A stretch of 39,320 bases of DNA from the NCBI GenBank assembly GCA_015233155.1, contig JADFYG010000057.1, positions 1-39,320 of the forward strand, given 5' to 3'. The notes beneath the pieces are model-generated. The model was given only the letters and a program-made list of their open reading frames with translations. It ran no database searches and was not told where the DNA came from. The DNA comes from Candidatus Rifleibacteriota bacterium. GTDB taxonomy: Bacteria; Muiribacteriota; Ozemobacteria; Ozemobacterales; Ozemobacteraceae. Shown piece after piece: positions 1 to 8,441 of the stretch (positions within the stretch are counted from its first letter, which is position 1; every line of letters starts with the position of its first letter). Both the position numbers and the translations under genes were made by a program.

Positions 1-1379
1 GCTATAATGCGAATTCCTTCGCCGATCGTGTAGAAAACCTCGTCGAGTTCAGCGGTTTTTCCATTTTTCGCCAGAGACCATGGCGCAACTTCGTCGATGT
101 ATTTGTTAAGGCGGCTTACAAGGTCCCAGGTGCGTTTAAGCGCTTCGTGGAACAGGAATCCCTGCATGGCGGCCAGATAATCCTTTTTGACGGCGCATGC
201 AAGTTCGATAATTTCGCGTGTTTGCGATATGAGCGCTTTTCCTGACTCAGGTTTGTGAAAAATTCCCTCGCGGTTGCGCTTCACAAGAGGAAGCGTGCGT
301 TGGATGAGGTTGCCGAGGTCATTGGCGAGGTCGGCGTTGTACCGGTATATGAAGGATTCCTCTGAAAATGCAGCGTCAGTGCCGAACACCATCTCGCGGA
401 ACAGGAAAAATCTGAAGGGGTCCAGGCCGTATCGATCTATCAGATCCAGCGGATTAACTACGTTTCCGACGGATTTTGACATCTTTCCTCCGGACGAAAC
501 CCACCAGCCGTGCGCGAATATGCACTCCGGAAGCGGGATTCCAAGCGCCAGCAACATCGTCGACCAGTACACCGAGTGAGTAGTCAGAATATCTTTGCCT
601 ATCAGGTGACAGCTTGCCGGCCAGAATTTCTTGAAATTGGTCTCGTCATCGCCATAACCGACAGCCGTTATGTAATTTGTGAGAGCATCGAACCAGACAT
701 AGGTCACGTATTCCGGATCGAAGGGAAGCTCTATACCCCAGGTCAGGCGTTTCTTAGGCCTGCTCACGCACAGATCGGCCAGCGGTTGCGCAAGAAAGCC
801 GAGAACCTCATTTTTGCGGCTTTCCGGGCGTATGAAATCCGGATGCTCCTTTATATAATTGATCAGAGTCTCCTGGTATTTCGACATCCTGAAAAAATAG
901 TTTTTCTCTTCAATGGTTTCGACGGGACGTTTGCAGTCCGGGCAGAGTTTTTCCGGGACTTCTTTTTCAGTCCAGAAGCGTTCACAAGGGGTACAATACC
1001 AACCCTGGTAGCGATCTTCGTAGATATCCCCCTTTTCACGAAGCTGCGTAAGCACTTTGCGAACGGTCTTCTTGTGCCGTTCATCGGTAGTGCGGATGAA
1101 ATCATTATGGCAGATATCCAGCTTTGTCCAAAGGGACTTGAACTTGGCCACCATTTCGTCAACGTGGGCCTGAGGCGTAATTCCCCGCCCCTTTGCCGCC
1201 TGCTCTACCTTCTGGCCGTGCTCGTCGGAGCCGGTCAGAAAATATGTCTCTTCACCCATTGCTTTGTGAAAGCGTGTCGCTGTGTCGGCTGCGAGCGTAG
1301 TGAAGGCGTGGCCTATGTGCAGTTCAGCGTTGGCGTAATAGATCGGCGTTGTTACATAGAAGGGCTTTGTTGCGGTCAT
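1..1379 (-). CDS. metG: methionyl-tRNA synthetase, 3' end cut by window edge
   Basis: This cytoplasmic class I aminoacyl-tRNA synthetase charges tRNA-Met with methionine using ATP. I translated the minus strand from the ATG at 1379 and it stays open to the window edge, about 459 residues of the usual 500-680. The HIGH signature is at residues 21-24. A zinc knuckle of two CxxC pairs lies near residues 129-132 and 146-149. The KMSKS loop (GGKMSKSVGN) is near residue 299, followed by the start of the helical anticodon-binding domain. A GAGG ribosome site lies about 9 bases upstream of the start. The gene follows the sensor-like gene ending at 1424 after a 44-base gap, so the two are probably cotranscribed. 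Long plus-strand frames across it are antisense shadows. The family call is firm; only the C-terminus is unseen. Confidence 0.97.
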   Translation of the reverse strand, partial: MTATKPFYVTTPIYYANAELHIGHAFTTLAADTATRFHKAMGEETYFLTGSDEHGQKVEQAAKGRGITPQAHVDEMVAKFKSLWTKLDICHNDFIRTTDERHKKTVRKVLTQLREKGDIYEDRYQGWYCTPCERFWTEKEVPEKLCPDCKRPVETIEEKNYFFRMSKYQETLINYIKEHPDFIRPESRKNEVLGFLAQPLADLCVSRPKKRLTWGIELPFDPEYVTYVWFDALTNYITAVGYGDDETNFKKFWPASCHLIGKDILTTHSVYWSTMLLALGIPLPECIFAHGWWVSSGGKMSKSVGNVVNPLDLIDRYGLDPFRFFLFREMVFGTDAAFSEESFIYRYNADLANDLGNLIQRTLPLVKRNREGIFHKPESGKALISQTREIIELACAVKKDYLAAMQGFLFHEALKRTWDLVSRLNKYIDEVAPWSLAKNGKTAELDEVFYTIGEGIRII

Positions 1380-1423
1380 GGAGTTTTCCTCGTTTTGTCG
1401 TTTACTGGCTTGCCAGTAGTGTT

Positions 1424-2902
1424 TTATTCAGGAGATAATTTATTTAAAGGGCTTTCAATCTGGCTTCCAAAAACGGCGGCGCGATTCCGGCCATCTGATT
1501 TTGCCTGATCGAGTGCGGTTCGTGCATTTACAATGAGGTTCCTGGGATCAGGGCCGGATTCCGGGAATGAGGCGACGCCCGCCGAGAGTGTTATTCCGAG
1601 GGGGGAACCGTTGTATTCGAAGCTCTGTTTTTCGACGGACTCTTTTACTCGTCCCACGAAGTAAATAGCTCCGGCGGCGTCGGTATTCGGAAGCATGACG
1701 TAATAGCGATCCTTCGCACGCGAACCGACATCGGTGTCGCGCAGCGCTTTCTGGACAGTTGCTCCGATATCCGAGCTGACTTTCATTGCGAATTCAGCCG
1801 AGCTGGTCTCGATGAGGCTCTGATACCTGTCGATATCCAGGATAACGATCGCGAGCGGCTGGGAATAACGTGCTGCGCGTGCGGCTTCCTCCTGGACATA
1901 AGAGCGCCAGACCCGATGGCTGAGCAATCCCGTCGTTTCATCGGTGAAGAGGTGCTGGTAAAGACGATTTCGTTCCACGACGAGTGCGGCCAGAGTGCAA
2001 AGATCAAGGGTGTAGGGAAGATCCTCGTTGCGAAACAGCGGCGGATTGATTCTGTTCTGAAAATTCATTACTCCCAGGACTGTGCCGTCACTGGTCTTTA
2101 TAGGTGCGCAAAGAATGCTTGCGATTTTTTCACTGCGCGATGGAAACTCCGAAAATGTCTTGAATCTTGGGTCCCTGAAGCCCTTGTTGGCGATTATCGG
2201 GACTCCTTCTTTGATGACCAGTCCGGCAAGGCCCTCGGTTGGCTTGAGTTTTATCGACGGATACTGATCTTCGGCCAGATCATCGAGCAGTGATTGCTCA
2301 ACTCCTCGCACGCATGCGACAGTCATTTCGAGCGACTCGCGATTGATGAGCAGGATCGAGGCCCACTGGACGTTCAGCGTCTTCACTCCCTCGTCCAGGA
2401 TCGTCTTCAAATTCGACTGAAAATCGAAAGAGACATTGAGGCGCTGAGCTACTTGCAGGCACGACCGGGTAAGCATAAGCTGGGCTTCGATCTGGGATTG
2501 GGCGGCGGCAATCTTAACCGTTTCTTCGCCGCGCGCTCTTTGTTTCCTGACAATGGCCCCCAGTTCGTTATTCCATAAGGAAAAAAGGCGGTTGAAGTCC
2601 TGGGAAAGCTCTGATAATTCGTCTTCAGCGGAATCATTTATCGATTGCGGAATACGCTTTTCTATGAAGACGGCCAGTTTAGCGCGTATGCGATCGATTG
2701 GGCGGGTGATAGAGAGTGCAATGAACCATGATGACGCCAGTCCGACAAAGAAAAAAATGTTGCTCAGGAAAAACAGCACTTTGAAATTTACTTCTCTGCC
2801 CATCCAGTTGACATATAGGAAAATGACGATTGGCAGGGCAAGCACGAGTAACGTCGAAATGACGATACGTTTGGCTATTCCTGCATTACGAAAGAATTCC
2901 AT
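1424..2902 (-). CDS. membrane HAMP-GAF-GGDEF-like protein with degenerate active site
   Basis: This 492-residue inner-membrane protein has the layout of a diguanylate cyclase. Two hydrophobic helices lie near residues 13-30 and 42-64. They are followed by a HAMP-like segment (ITRPIDRI), a helical linker, a GAF-type domain about 165-320, and a C-terminal GGDEF fold about 330-480. The fold is recognisable from DETTGLLSHRVW, the metal-site-like ILDIDRYQ and the ending TLSAGVASFP. The GG(D/E)EF signature itself is replaced by SRAKDRYYVM, so cyclic-di-GMP synthesis is unlikely. A role as a binding or scaffolding sensor is my inference. It lies just upstream of metG in the same direction, behind the promoter at 2935-2964. 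The ribosome site (AGAGAA) is weak. Confidence 0.85.
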   Translation of the reverse strand: MEFFRNAGIAKRIVISTLLVLALPIVIFLYVNWMGREVNFKVLFFLSNIFFFVGLASSWFIALSITRPIDRIRAKLAVFIEKRIPQSINDSAEDELSELSQDFNRLFSLWNNELGAIVRKQRARGEETVKIAAAQSQIEAQLMLTRSCLQVAQRLNVSFDFQSNLKTILDEGVKTLNVQWASILLINRESLEMTVACVRGVEQSLLDDLAEDQYPSIKLKPTEGLAGLVIKEGVPIIANKGFRDPRFKTFSEFPSRSEKIASILCAPIKTSDGTVLGVMNFQNRINPPLFRNEDLPYTLDLCTLAALVVERNRLYQHLFTDETTGLLSHRVWRSYVQEEAARAARYSQPLAIVILDIDRYQSLIETSSAEFAMKVSSDIGATVQKALRDTDVGSRAKDRYYVMLPNTDAAGAIYFVGRVKESVEKQSFEYNGSPLGITLSAGVASFPESGPDPRNLIVNARTALDQAKSDGRNRAAVFGSQIESPLNKLSPE

Positions 2903-2934
2903 ATTATATTAAGTTCTCTTCCCTTCGAGGGGGC

Positions 2935-2964
2935 ATTGTAGGGGGAGACAGCGGGAATTGTCAA
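2935..2964 (-). promoter_or_regulatory. sigma70-type promoter for the GGDEF-like/metG operon
   Basis: On the minus strand there is a perfect -35 box TTGACA (2959-2964), an 18-base spacer and the -10 box TACAAT (2935-2940). It lies about 33 bases upstream of the ATG at 2902 and points at the gene. This is a consensus-like housekeeping promoter; activity is inferred from sequence only. Confidence 0.65.
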
Positions 2965-3090
2965 TGCAGGGAAATGCGAGGATTTTCATATCAATTGTGA
3001 GTGGCATTACAGTGACATTACTTTGAACTGGATTGAACGTTGAGTTGACACCAAGTCCGGAACATGAGTTAATAATGCTCTCTGAAGAAT

Positions 3091-3099
3091 TGTTATAAT
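3091..3099 (+). promoter_or_regulatory. extended -10 promoter element for the PAS gene
   Basis: TGTTATAAT is a consensus -10 box (3094-3099) with the TG extension, 53 bases upstream of the preferred ATG at 3152. No good -35 hexamer is visible at the normal distance, which fits an extended -10 promoter. Confidence 0.45.
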
Positions 3100-3151
3100 G
3101 TAGCCTCGGTATCAAGAGACATTGGTGATGAAGGCCGTAGGAGATACCCGA

Positions 3152-3808
3152 ATGGTGAAAGATATAAAACGCAAAGACAAAAACCCGGTGAAGGAGTCGG
3201 CCAGTACCTCCCAGATCCTTGAGGTTATTATTCAGGGTATCACCGAGAGCATTATACTCCTGTCGACTGATTTTAGAATTTTATGGGCTAACCAGGCTGC
3301 AGTAATGCAGACCGGAGTTCCAATGGAGAAACTCGTTGGGAGTTATTGCTATCAGGCAACTCACCAGCTTGACCACCCGTGCAAAGCCCCTGACGATCCA
3401 TGTCCTGTTTTCGACGTTATAAAAACGGGAAAGGTTCAAGTAAGAGAGCATATGCATTATGCCGCGGACGGAAGAAAGGTTTTTGTTGAAGTCAGTGCTT
3501 ATCCTATAACGAATGAATCGGGAGAAATTATCAGTTTTGTTCATATTTCCAGAGACATTACTAATCGCAAGGAATATGAGACCGAACGTGAAAGACTTAT
3601 CAGCGAATTGCAAAAGTCAATTGCTGAAATTAAAACCCTGAGTGGCATGTTGCCAATTTGTGCTTCCTGCAAGAAAATACGTGATGATAAAGGTTACTGG
3701 ACACAGATTGAATCATATATAAGTGAGCATTCTGAAACCCAATTCACTCACGGGATATGCCCGGAATGTCTTGATAAACTATATCCCAGATATTCCCCAA
3801 AAAAATGA
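3152..3808 (+). CDS. stand-alone PAS domain protein with C-terminal Cys-pair motif
   Basis: This soluble protein is about 218 residues long. It has one PAS/PAC domain (from TESIILLSTDFRILWANQAA to SFVHISRDITNRKEYE), then a short coiled coil, then a C-terminal module. That module contains LPICASCKKIRDDKGYW and, 30 or so residues later, HGICPECLDKLYP. The two CxxC pairs could bind a metal. The same tail is common on PAS proteins and response regulators of environmental bacteria, where its role is unknown. There is no kinase, cyclase or receiver domain. In-frame TTG, GTG and ATG codons occur at 3122-3128, but I prefer the ATG at 3152 because GGAG sits 8 bases before it. It converges with the aminotransferase gene ending at 3841. 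Confidence 0.8.
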   Translation: MVKDIKRKDKNPVKESASTSQILEVIIQGITESIILLSTDFRILWANQAAVMQTGVPMEKLVGSYCYQATHQLDHPCKAPDDPCPVFDVIKTGKVQVREHMHYAADGRKVFVEVSAYPITNESGEIISFVHISRDITNRKEYETERERLISELQKSIAEIKTLSGMLPICASCKKIRDDKGYWTQIESYISEHSETQFTHGICPECLDKLYPRYSPKK

Positions 3809-3840
3809 TGGGTAGATATCTTAACTGAGTGAATTTTTCC

Positions 3841-5064
3841 TCAATTCGCGCAGAGGTTGCGCAATGTATTAATGACGAATTCCTGTTCGTCTTTTTGCAT
3901 TCCAGGAAAGATCGGCAAACTGATAAGCCTCTGCCAGACCGACGATGCAACCGGAAGATGTTCTGGTTTCCAATGGCAGGTGTTTTCGTAATATGGATGC
4001 AGGTGCAGAGGCCGCCAGTGAACGGAGCAGCCTACACCATTTTCAAGCAGTTGCCTGAGAAGCGTATTGCGATCGATGGAATGTTTCCCCGCGCGGAGAC
4101 GGATAGGGAAGAGGTGCCAGGAATGGATGCGATTGAGCGGGGCTGGTGGAAGCTCAATCTGTTCTACATCTGCGAGCTGCTCAAGATAAATTTGAGCAAT
4201 CGCTTCGCGCTCGCCCCTCATCTGCTCGGCTCGGGCAAGCTGATGTATACCTATGGCTGATGCGACATCCGTTAAATTGCACTTGTACCCGGGGGCAACG
4301 ATTCGATAATCCAGTTCATAGTCCCCGGCGTTGCGACTCCAGAGGTTGTGAGAGAGTCCGTGCAGCGACATCTGCCTCATGTGGTCTATCAGCTCTTTAT
4401 CGTTGCTGACTGCTATCCCACCTTCGCCAGTCGTTATGGTTTTATTGGCGTAGAACGAGAAACAGGTGATCATCGACGTGCTTTCTCCGCAACGCCGCCA
4501 GGGCTGGCCCGCATCGCCCCTATATGCGGCGGGAAAGCAGTGCGCGGCATCTTCGATGTACCAGAGATTGTTTCGTTTGGCGAAGGTCTGGACTTCGTCC
4601 ATATCTATCATTAACCCGCCAACATGGACTGGAATTATGCCTGCCACCCTTAGCGAAGGATTCAGTGGTGTTTGACCGGAGCGCAGCTGCTCGATCTTTT
4701 TCTGAGCATCCTGAAGATCCATGTTCAGGGTCACCGGATCACAATCTACAAGCAAAGGAACCGCACCCAGATGAAATATCACTTCGGCGGTCGCGGCAAA
4801 CGTCATTGTGGGCACAAGCACGGCCTGACCAGGACCCAGGTTCAGCGCCTCCAGAGCAAGGGCAAGAGCTGCCGTGCAGGAATTGAGGGCTACGGCATGA
4901 CGCCCACCCACCTGCTGTGCGAATTGCTCCTCAAACTGTCTTGTGCGTGGACCGGTCGTCAGCCAACCTGAGCGGAGGCATGCGACAACCTCGGCAATTT
5001 CCGCTTCAGTCAGAAAGGGACGGAAAAATGGAACGCTCATTTGTGAAGATGGAGTAACGGACAT
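3841..5064 (-). CDS. DegT/DnrJ/EryC1/StrS-type PLP sugar aminotransferase
   Basis: This 407-residue cytoplasmic enzyme is expected to transfer an amino group onto a nucleotide-linked keto-sugar. Motifs of the family are in order: FFRPFLTEAEIAEV near the N-terminus, GWLTTGPRTRQFEE, YIEDAAH near residue 171 (the cofactor-binding Asp), and FYANKTITTGEGG with the likely Schiff-base lysine at residue 208. Length matches the family. The start at 5064 is 2 bases after the stop of the sugar transferase gene and has AAGGA 11 bases upstream; the later in-frame ATG at 5040 has no ribosome site. It is the last gene of a three-gene glycan operon. Aminated sugars of the bacillosamine or perosamine kind are plausible products, but the substrate cannot be read from sequence. 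Confidence 0.9.
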   Translation of the reverse strand: MSVTPSSQMSVPFFRPFLTEAEIAEVVACLRSGWLTTGPRTRQFEEQFAQQVGGRHAVALNSCTAALALALEALNLGPGQAVLVPTMTFAATAEVIFHLGAVPLLVDCDPVTLNMDLQDAQKKIEQLRSGQTPLNPSLRVAGIIPVHVGGLMIDMDEVQTFAKRNNLWYIEDAAHCFPAAYRGDAGQPWRRCGESTSMITCFSFYANKTITTGEGGIAVSNDKELIDHMRQMSLHGLSHNLWSRNAGDYELDYRIVAPGYKCNLTDVASAIGIHQLARAEQMRGEREAIAQIYLEQLADVEQIELPPAPLNRIHSWHLFPIRLRAGKHSIDRNTLLRQLLENGVGCSVHWRPLHLHPYYENTCHWKPEHLPVASSVWQRLISLPIFPGMQKDEQEFVINTLRNLCAN

Positions 5065-5066
5065 GG

Positions 5067-5690
5067 TTACTGTAATCCTTTTGCAGTAAGAGCGGCTTGG
5101 TCGATCAGAATACTGAGCATGGTTTTCAGGATGATCTTCAGATCCAGGAGGAATGAGGATTCTTCGATATATTTTTTTGCCAGTCTTATCTTCTCCGGGA
5201 GGACGCTTCGGATGTAATCTTCTTCCGGGTTCGAAGAGGTTGCGAGCAGCGCGGCTTCGTCGCGAAATTTCAGCGATGCCAGATCGGTGATACCGGGACG
5301 AACCCGAAGTATTTCAGCATAATCGTCACGAAACATTTCGACGTAGCGGTTGACCTCGGGGCGCGGACCTACGAAGCTCATATCGCCGCGAATTACATTG
5401 AACAGTTGCGGCAGCTCGTCAATTTTTGTCTTTCGGAGGTGTCGGCCAATCTGGGTAATTCGCGGATCGTCGCCGTACGTGATTTGACCGCCCAGCTGCG
5501 GCGCATCTTCTTTCATTGAACGGAACTTGTAGATGAAGAAAGGTTTGAATCCACGGCCAATGCGTTGCTGGGCAAAAATCGCCGGACCGGGAGAACTCAA
5601 CCTCACAACAATTGCTACAAACAGGAGCAGTGGGGAAAGTAAGACCAGTGCCACGGCCGATACACAGAAATCAAAAAATCGTTTAAGCAT
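5067..5690 (-). CDS. PglC-like monotopic phosphoglycosyl transferase
   Basis: This 207-residue enzyme should start lipid-linked glycan synthesis by moving a sugar-1-phosphate from a UDP-sugar to undecaprenyl phosphate at the inner membrane. One N-terminal hydrophobic segment (residues 9-31) ends in a Ser-Pro break, typical of the reentrant membrane helix. The catalytic Asp-Glu pair is in KTKIDELPQLFNVIRGDMSFVGPRPE, near residues 91-92. Length fits the small PglC type rather than the long WbaP type. The frame is open further upstream, but the ATG at 5690 begins the conserved KRFFDF region and has AAGGA before it. It overlaps the end of the upstream glycosyltransferase by 8 bases, so translation is probably coupled. 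Confidence 0.92.
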   Translation of the reverse strand: MLKRFFDFCVSAVALVLLSPLLLFVAIVVRLSSPGPAIFAQQRIGRGFKPFFIYKFRSMKEDAPQLGGQITYGDDPRITQIGRHLRKTKIDELPQLFNVIRGDMSFVGPRPEVNRYVEMFRDDYAEILRVRPGITDLASLKFRDEAALLATSSNPEEDYIRSVLPEKIRLAKKYIEESSFLLDLKIILKTMLSILIDQAALTAKGLQ

Positions 5691-6921
5691 GACTGGTCCT
5701 TCGCGTAACCTTTTCGAGGACCTGTTCAAACTTGCCGATACTGGCTGCGCGTGACAGGTGTTTCTCGGCATAGGCTCTTCCATTAATCTCCATTTGGCGC
5801 ATGGATGGTCGATCCCGCTTCAACTGGAGAATTGCTGATATGAAAGCCCGGGTGTCGCCGGCGGGCAGTATGAGTCCGCATTCGGCCAGTTCCAGGAGGC
5901 GACGGGCGCCCTTTCCGGCCTGCTCGGGCAGACTTGCCAGGACGGTTCTTCCGGCTGCCATGATACTCATTATTTTGGACGGCGTAGTCGGTGCCGACAC
6001 CTCGGGGTGCAGAGTCACAACGCCGATATCACAGGCAGCCAAAACCTGTGGATATACCTCTCGCGGTTGCATCGGCAGGAAACGCACATTTGGGAGTCCG
6101 GATGACATGCCCTCGAGCTTCGCGCGCTCTACTCCATCGCCGACCAGAAGGAACAGCAGATCGGATTCCGCTACCAGGCCGCGTGCAGCCTCAATTATTA
6201 TGTCAAGCCCTTGAAACCATCCCATTGTGCCGGCGAAAAGAACGATGAATTTATCGCCAAGACCGTTCTCTCTGCGAAATGTGTTCATCCGCTCCATTGG
6301 CCGCAGCATCTCTGTATCCGCCCAGGTTGGGACTATAAAGATGTTGTCGGGGTTTGCCCCTTTCGCCACAACATTATCCCTGTAGTTTTCTCCAAGAATG
6401 ACCAGAGCGCCCGAAGTGCGGTACACATAGCGTTCCATGGCTTCAAACAGGCTGATCAAATAAGGATTCTGAAGTAAACCCACATCGACAATCGCCTGTG
6501 GAAACAAGTCCATCAGGCACGTTACGTAGGGGACTCCGAATCGCAGGGCAACAGCGCGGGCGGCTATACCCAACAGTAACGGCGGTGTGTCGGTAACCAC
6601 TACGTCGGGTTTTGATACTCCCAGTGCGCAAAGCCCCAGAAGTGGCGGAGTCAGTAATTGTACGAGCCCACGGCTGATTCTTCTTGTGCCATAGAAATTG
6701 GGAGAGTTGACTCGCAACACCCGCATTCCACCCATTTCCTCCTTGAAGAGGAGACGGCCTGCGTATTTATCCGGCATGACCGGCAGGTTGTAACGGGGGA
6801 AGTTCGTGACTATGGTAACTTTGTGACCGGCCTTTACGAGCCATTCCCCCATTTCGAAGGGCAAATGCGGTCCGGCGCCGACTTCCGGAGGAAAGTAGTT
6901 TGTGATATGCAGAATGTTCAT
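5683..6921 (-). CDS. glycosyltransferase family 4 (WbuB-like)
   Basis: This 412-residue GT-B glycosyltransferase probably adds a sugar to a lipid-linked intermediate on the cytoplasmic face of the membrane. The N-terminus (ILHITNYFPPEVGAGPHLPFE) matches the acceptor-side start of the WbuB/PelF-like group. The C-terminal half has the donor-site pattern FIVLFAGTMGWFQGLD and PSKIMSIMAAGRTVLAS with the usual Glu/Gly spacing. I start at the ATG at 6921 rather than the TTG just before it; no clear ribosome site is visible for either. It heads the operon with the PglC-like and aminotransferase genes. That set is the usual core of an O-antigen, capsule or protein-glycosylation locus. Confidence 0.9.
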   Translation of the reverse strand: MNILHITNYFPPEVGAGPHLPFEMGEWLVKAGHKVTIVTNFPRYNLPVMPDKYAGRLLFKEEMGGMRVLRVNSPNFYGTRRISRGLVQLLTPPLLGLCALGVSKPDVVVTDTPPLLLGIAARAVALRFGVPYVTCLMDLFPQAIVDVGLLQNPYLISLFEAMERYVYRTSGALVILGENYRDNVVAKGANPDNIFIVPTWADTEMLRPMERMNTFRRENGLGDKFIVLFAGTMGWFQGLDIIIEAARGLVAESDLLFLLVGDGVERAKLEGMSSGLPNVRFLPMQPREVYPQVLAACDIGVVTLHPEVSAPTTPSKIMSIMAAGRTVLASLPEQAGKGARRLLELAECGLILPAGDTRAFISAILQLKRDRPSMRQMEINGRAYAEKHLSRAASIGKFEQVLEKVTRRTSHA

Positions 6922-7050
6922 CAAGTAGCGTAAGTGTTAAGTGTCGCCTGATTTGTACAAAAGCTAAAGCCCGTAAGGAATTGATTAACTGACGTTTTCA
7001 TGTCTTCGCGCTGTGCCAGTATTCTCAATATTTGCCATACTCTTTTAAGA

Positions 7051-7104
7051 GGATCTTTACATTACACCCCATTGTTAATGGAATCTTTACATTATATCCC
7101 ATTG
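7051..7104. repeat. two direct copies of a ~24-bp motif
   Basis: A unit of the form GGATCTTTACATTACACCCC plus ATTG at 7051-7074 recurs at 7080-7104 with a few changes. The intergenic stretch 6922-7348 otherwise holds the MITE-like element at 7136-7290 and no gene that I can support. Confidence 0.6.
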
Positions 7105-7135
7105 ACCCACTGATTTCAATGAACAATACGGAATT

Positions 7136-7290
7136 CAGGGGCATTTAATTCTCACAGGGTAGGGCGCGACCGCCGGGCGCGCCGTGTCCTATATCTGCAG
7201 ATTATCTCGGCTGGCCCGGCGGTCCAGCCCTACCAGTCGTTGAGTTCGGGCAATTCAAGCCATTCTACGGTGGAGAATTAAATTACCCTG
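7136..7290 (+). mobile_element. MITE-like element, copy 1, with 8-bp target duplication
   Basis: A 155-bp non-coding palindromic element begins CAGGGGCATTTAATTCTC and ends with the near-complement GAGAATTAAATTACCCTG. Inside is a GC-rich inverted repeat (GACCGCCGGGC ... GCCCGGCGGTC). It is flanked on both sides by ACGGAATT (7128-7135 and 7291-7298), a likely target-site duplication. CAGGG ends with 8-10 bp duplications recall the ISAs1 family, which is from memory and needs checking. It lies 58 bases downstream of the stop at 7349. Confidence 0.8.
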
Positions 7291-7348
7291 ACGGAATTTC
7301 GGGGCAGACGCAGAATAGAAATATAAAATGGGGCAGCGCCCGTTTAAT

Positions 7349-8176
7349 TCAGGCGGATTCGTTCTGAGTCGGATGAGGTGCGCTTTCCGTATCTTTGCCC
7401 GATTCTTCCGAATATTTATTTGCCTTGGCAAGGAAAGTATCAGCACTTTCCGGAGAAGGTTGAACGCTCATTCTTTCTTTCCAGGCACGCAGTTCGAGTA
7501 GCTCCTGTTCTGCAACTTTTTGCTCCTTGAGATCACCAAGAATCTGAATATTTTCGAAATACTCTGTTAGAACTTTCTCCACCCGGTTAGTGTGTTTCCG
7601 GGATGACCAAAGCACGGCGATAAATACAAGCAAAGGAATGAACAGGATTGGAAACATAGCTGACAAAGTGGCTCCGCTCGCCATCAAGGAGCCGGACATT
7701 GAGACTAAGACTACCAGGGGAATCACGGACGCGAAAAGGGTTGATTTCCAATTCATCTTTGAATTTCCCGTCCAGGAAACGAGCGTATGTTCAGTCCCAT
7801 CCGCGGTGAAGGAAACCTCGGCATCGACCTCTGCAAACTGCGGATGCTGGACGTGAACCGTCGTCGATCGTCCGATCTGAAGAGCTTGCCGGTCAACCCG
7901 AAGCGGAGGACGACGCCTGGAATGTTCGATGTTCTGCAGGAGAAAAGTCTGGAGAAATGCTTCCCGCACGGCATCAGGGGTTCCTTTAACCCGGAACTGT
8001 TTTCTGGACCGGCGGACTTCCAGGTAGGCCCTGTGTAATATTTCCGGGGGGATTTTCAGTCGCTGAGCTGCATTGGCGAGCTCCTGTTCCGAGAGCGAAT
8101 CCTCTTCCATGGAAACCTGGTGACCATGAAGATCCAGGGCTCTTTTGAGAATTGTTTCGAATTCTTCCCGCTTCAT
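7349..8176 (-). CDS. membrane protein of unknown function
   Basis: I do not recognise this 275-residue protein. The first ~65 residues are charged and helical (SLSEQELANAAQRLKIP and following), then comes a basic segment. Two hydrophobic helices follow around residues 145-190 (STLFASVIPLVVLVSM and AMFPILFIPLLVFIAVLW). A charged, probably coiled-coil tail of ~80 residues ends the protein. I chose the ATG at 8176 because GAGG lies about 7 bases before it. A MITE-like element sits about 24 bases upstream of this start and another 58 bases after the stop, in the same orientation. Its native promoter has therefore probably been displaced or supplied by the element. Confidence 0.7.
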   Translation of the reverse strand: MKREEFETILKRALDLHGHQVSMEEDSLSEQELANAAQRLKIPPEILHRAYLEVRRSRKQFRVKGTPDAVREAFLQTFLLQNIEHSRRRPPLRVDRQALQIGRSTTVHVQHPQFAEVDAEVSFTADGTEHTLVSWTGNSKMNWKSTLFASVIPLVVLVSMSGSLMASGATLSAMFPILFIPLLVFIAVLWSSRKHTNRVEKVLTEYFENIQILGDLKEQKVAEQELLELRAWKERMSVQPSPESADTFLAKANKYSEESGKDTESAPHPTQNESA

Positions 8177-8200
8177 TTTGAACCTCGCAAGAATCATATC

Positions 8201-8356
8201 CAGGGGGCATTTAATTCTCGCATGGCAGAGCGCGACCGCCGGGTGTGCCGAGTTCTATATCTACGGGTTTTCTCGGCTGGCCCGGCGGTCCAGCCCTGCC
8301 ATTCGTTGAAATTAGGCAATTCAAGCCATTCCCCGAAGGAGCATTAAATGACCCTG
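8201..8356 (+). mobile_element. MITE-like element, copy 2, with 9-bp target duplication
   Basis: This 156-bp copy has the same orientation and layout as the one at 7136. It has terminal repeats starting CAGGG, the inner GACCGCCGGG ... CCCGGCGGTC palindrome, and the shared internal string AATTCAAGCCATT. AATCATATC flanks it at 8192-8200 and 8357-8365, a separate target duplication. The two copies are therefore independent insertions and not the ends of one compound transposon. Confidence 0.8.
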
Positions 8357-8441
8357 AATCATATCACAAATGGCTTGACAGAAACTGCAATTTTTAGGAC
8401 AAATGAGTGATTGTAAGATGCTTCATGAATAGGAAAAACTA

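Noticed and set aside
510..1508. A 332-codon open frame on the plus strand
   Set aside because: It lies antisense to the clearly recognisable metG and has no family features; it is a shadow frame.
7128..8365. A compound transposon carrying the 275-residue membrane protein
   Set aside because: Each MITE copy has its own different target duplication, so they inserted separately; no transposase is present.
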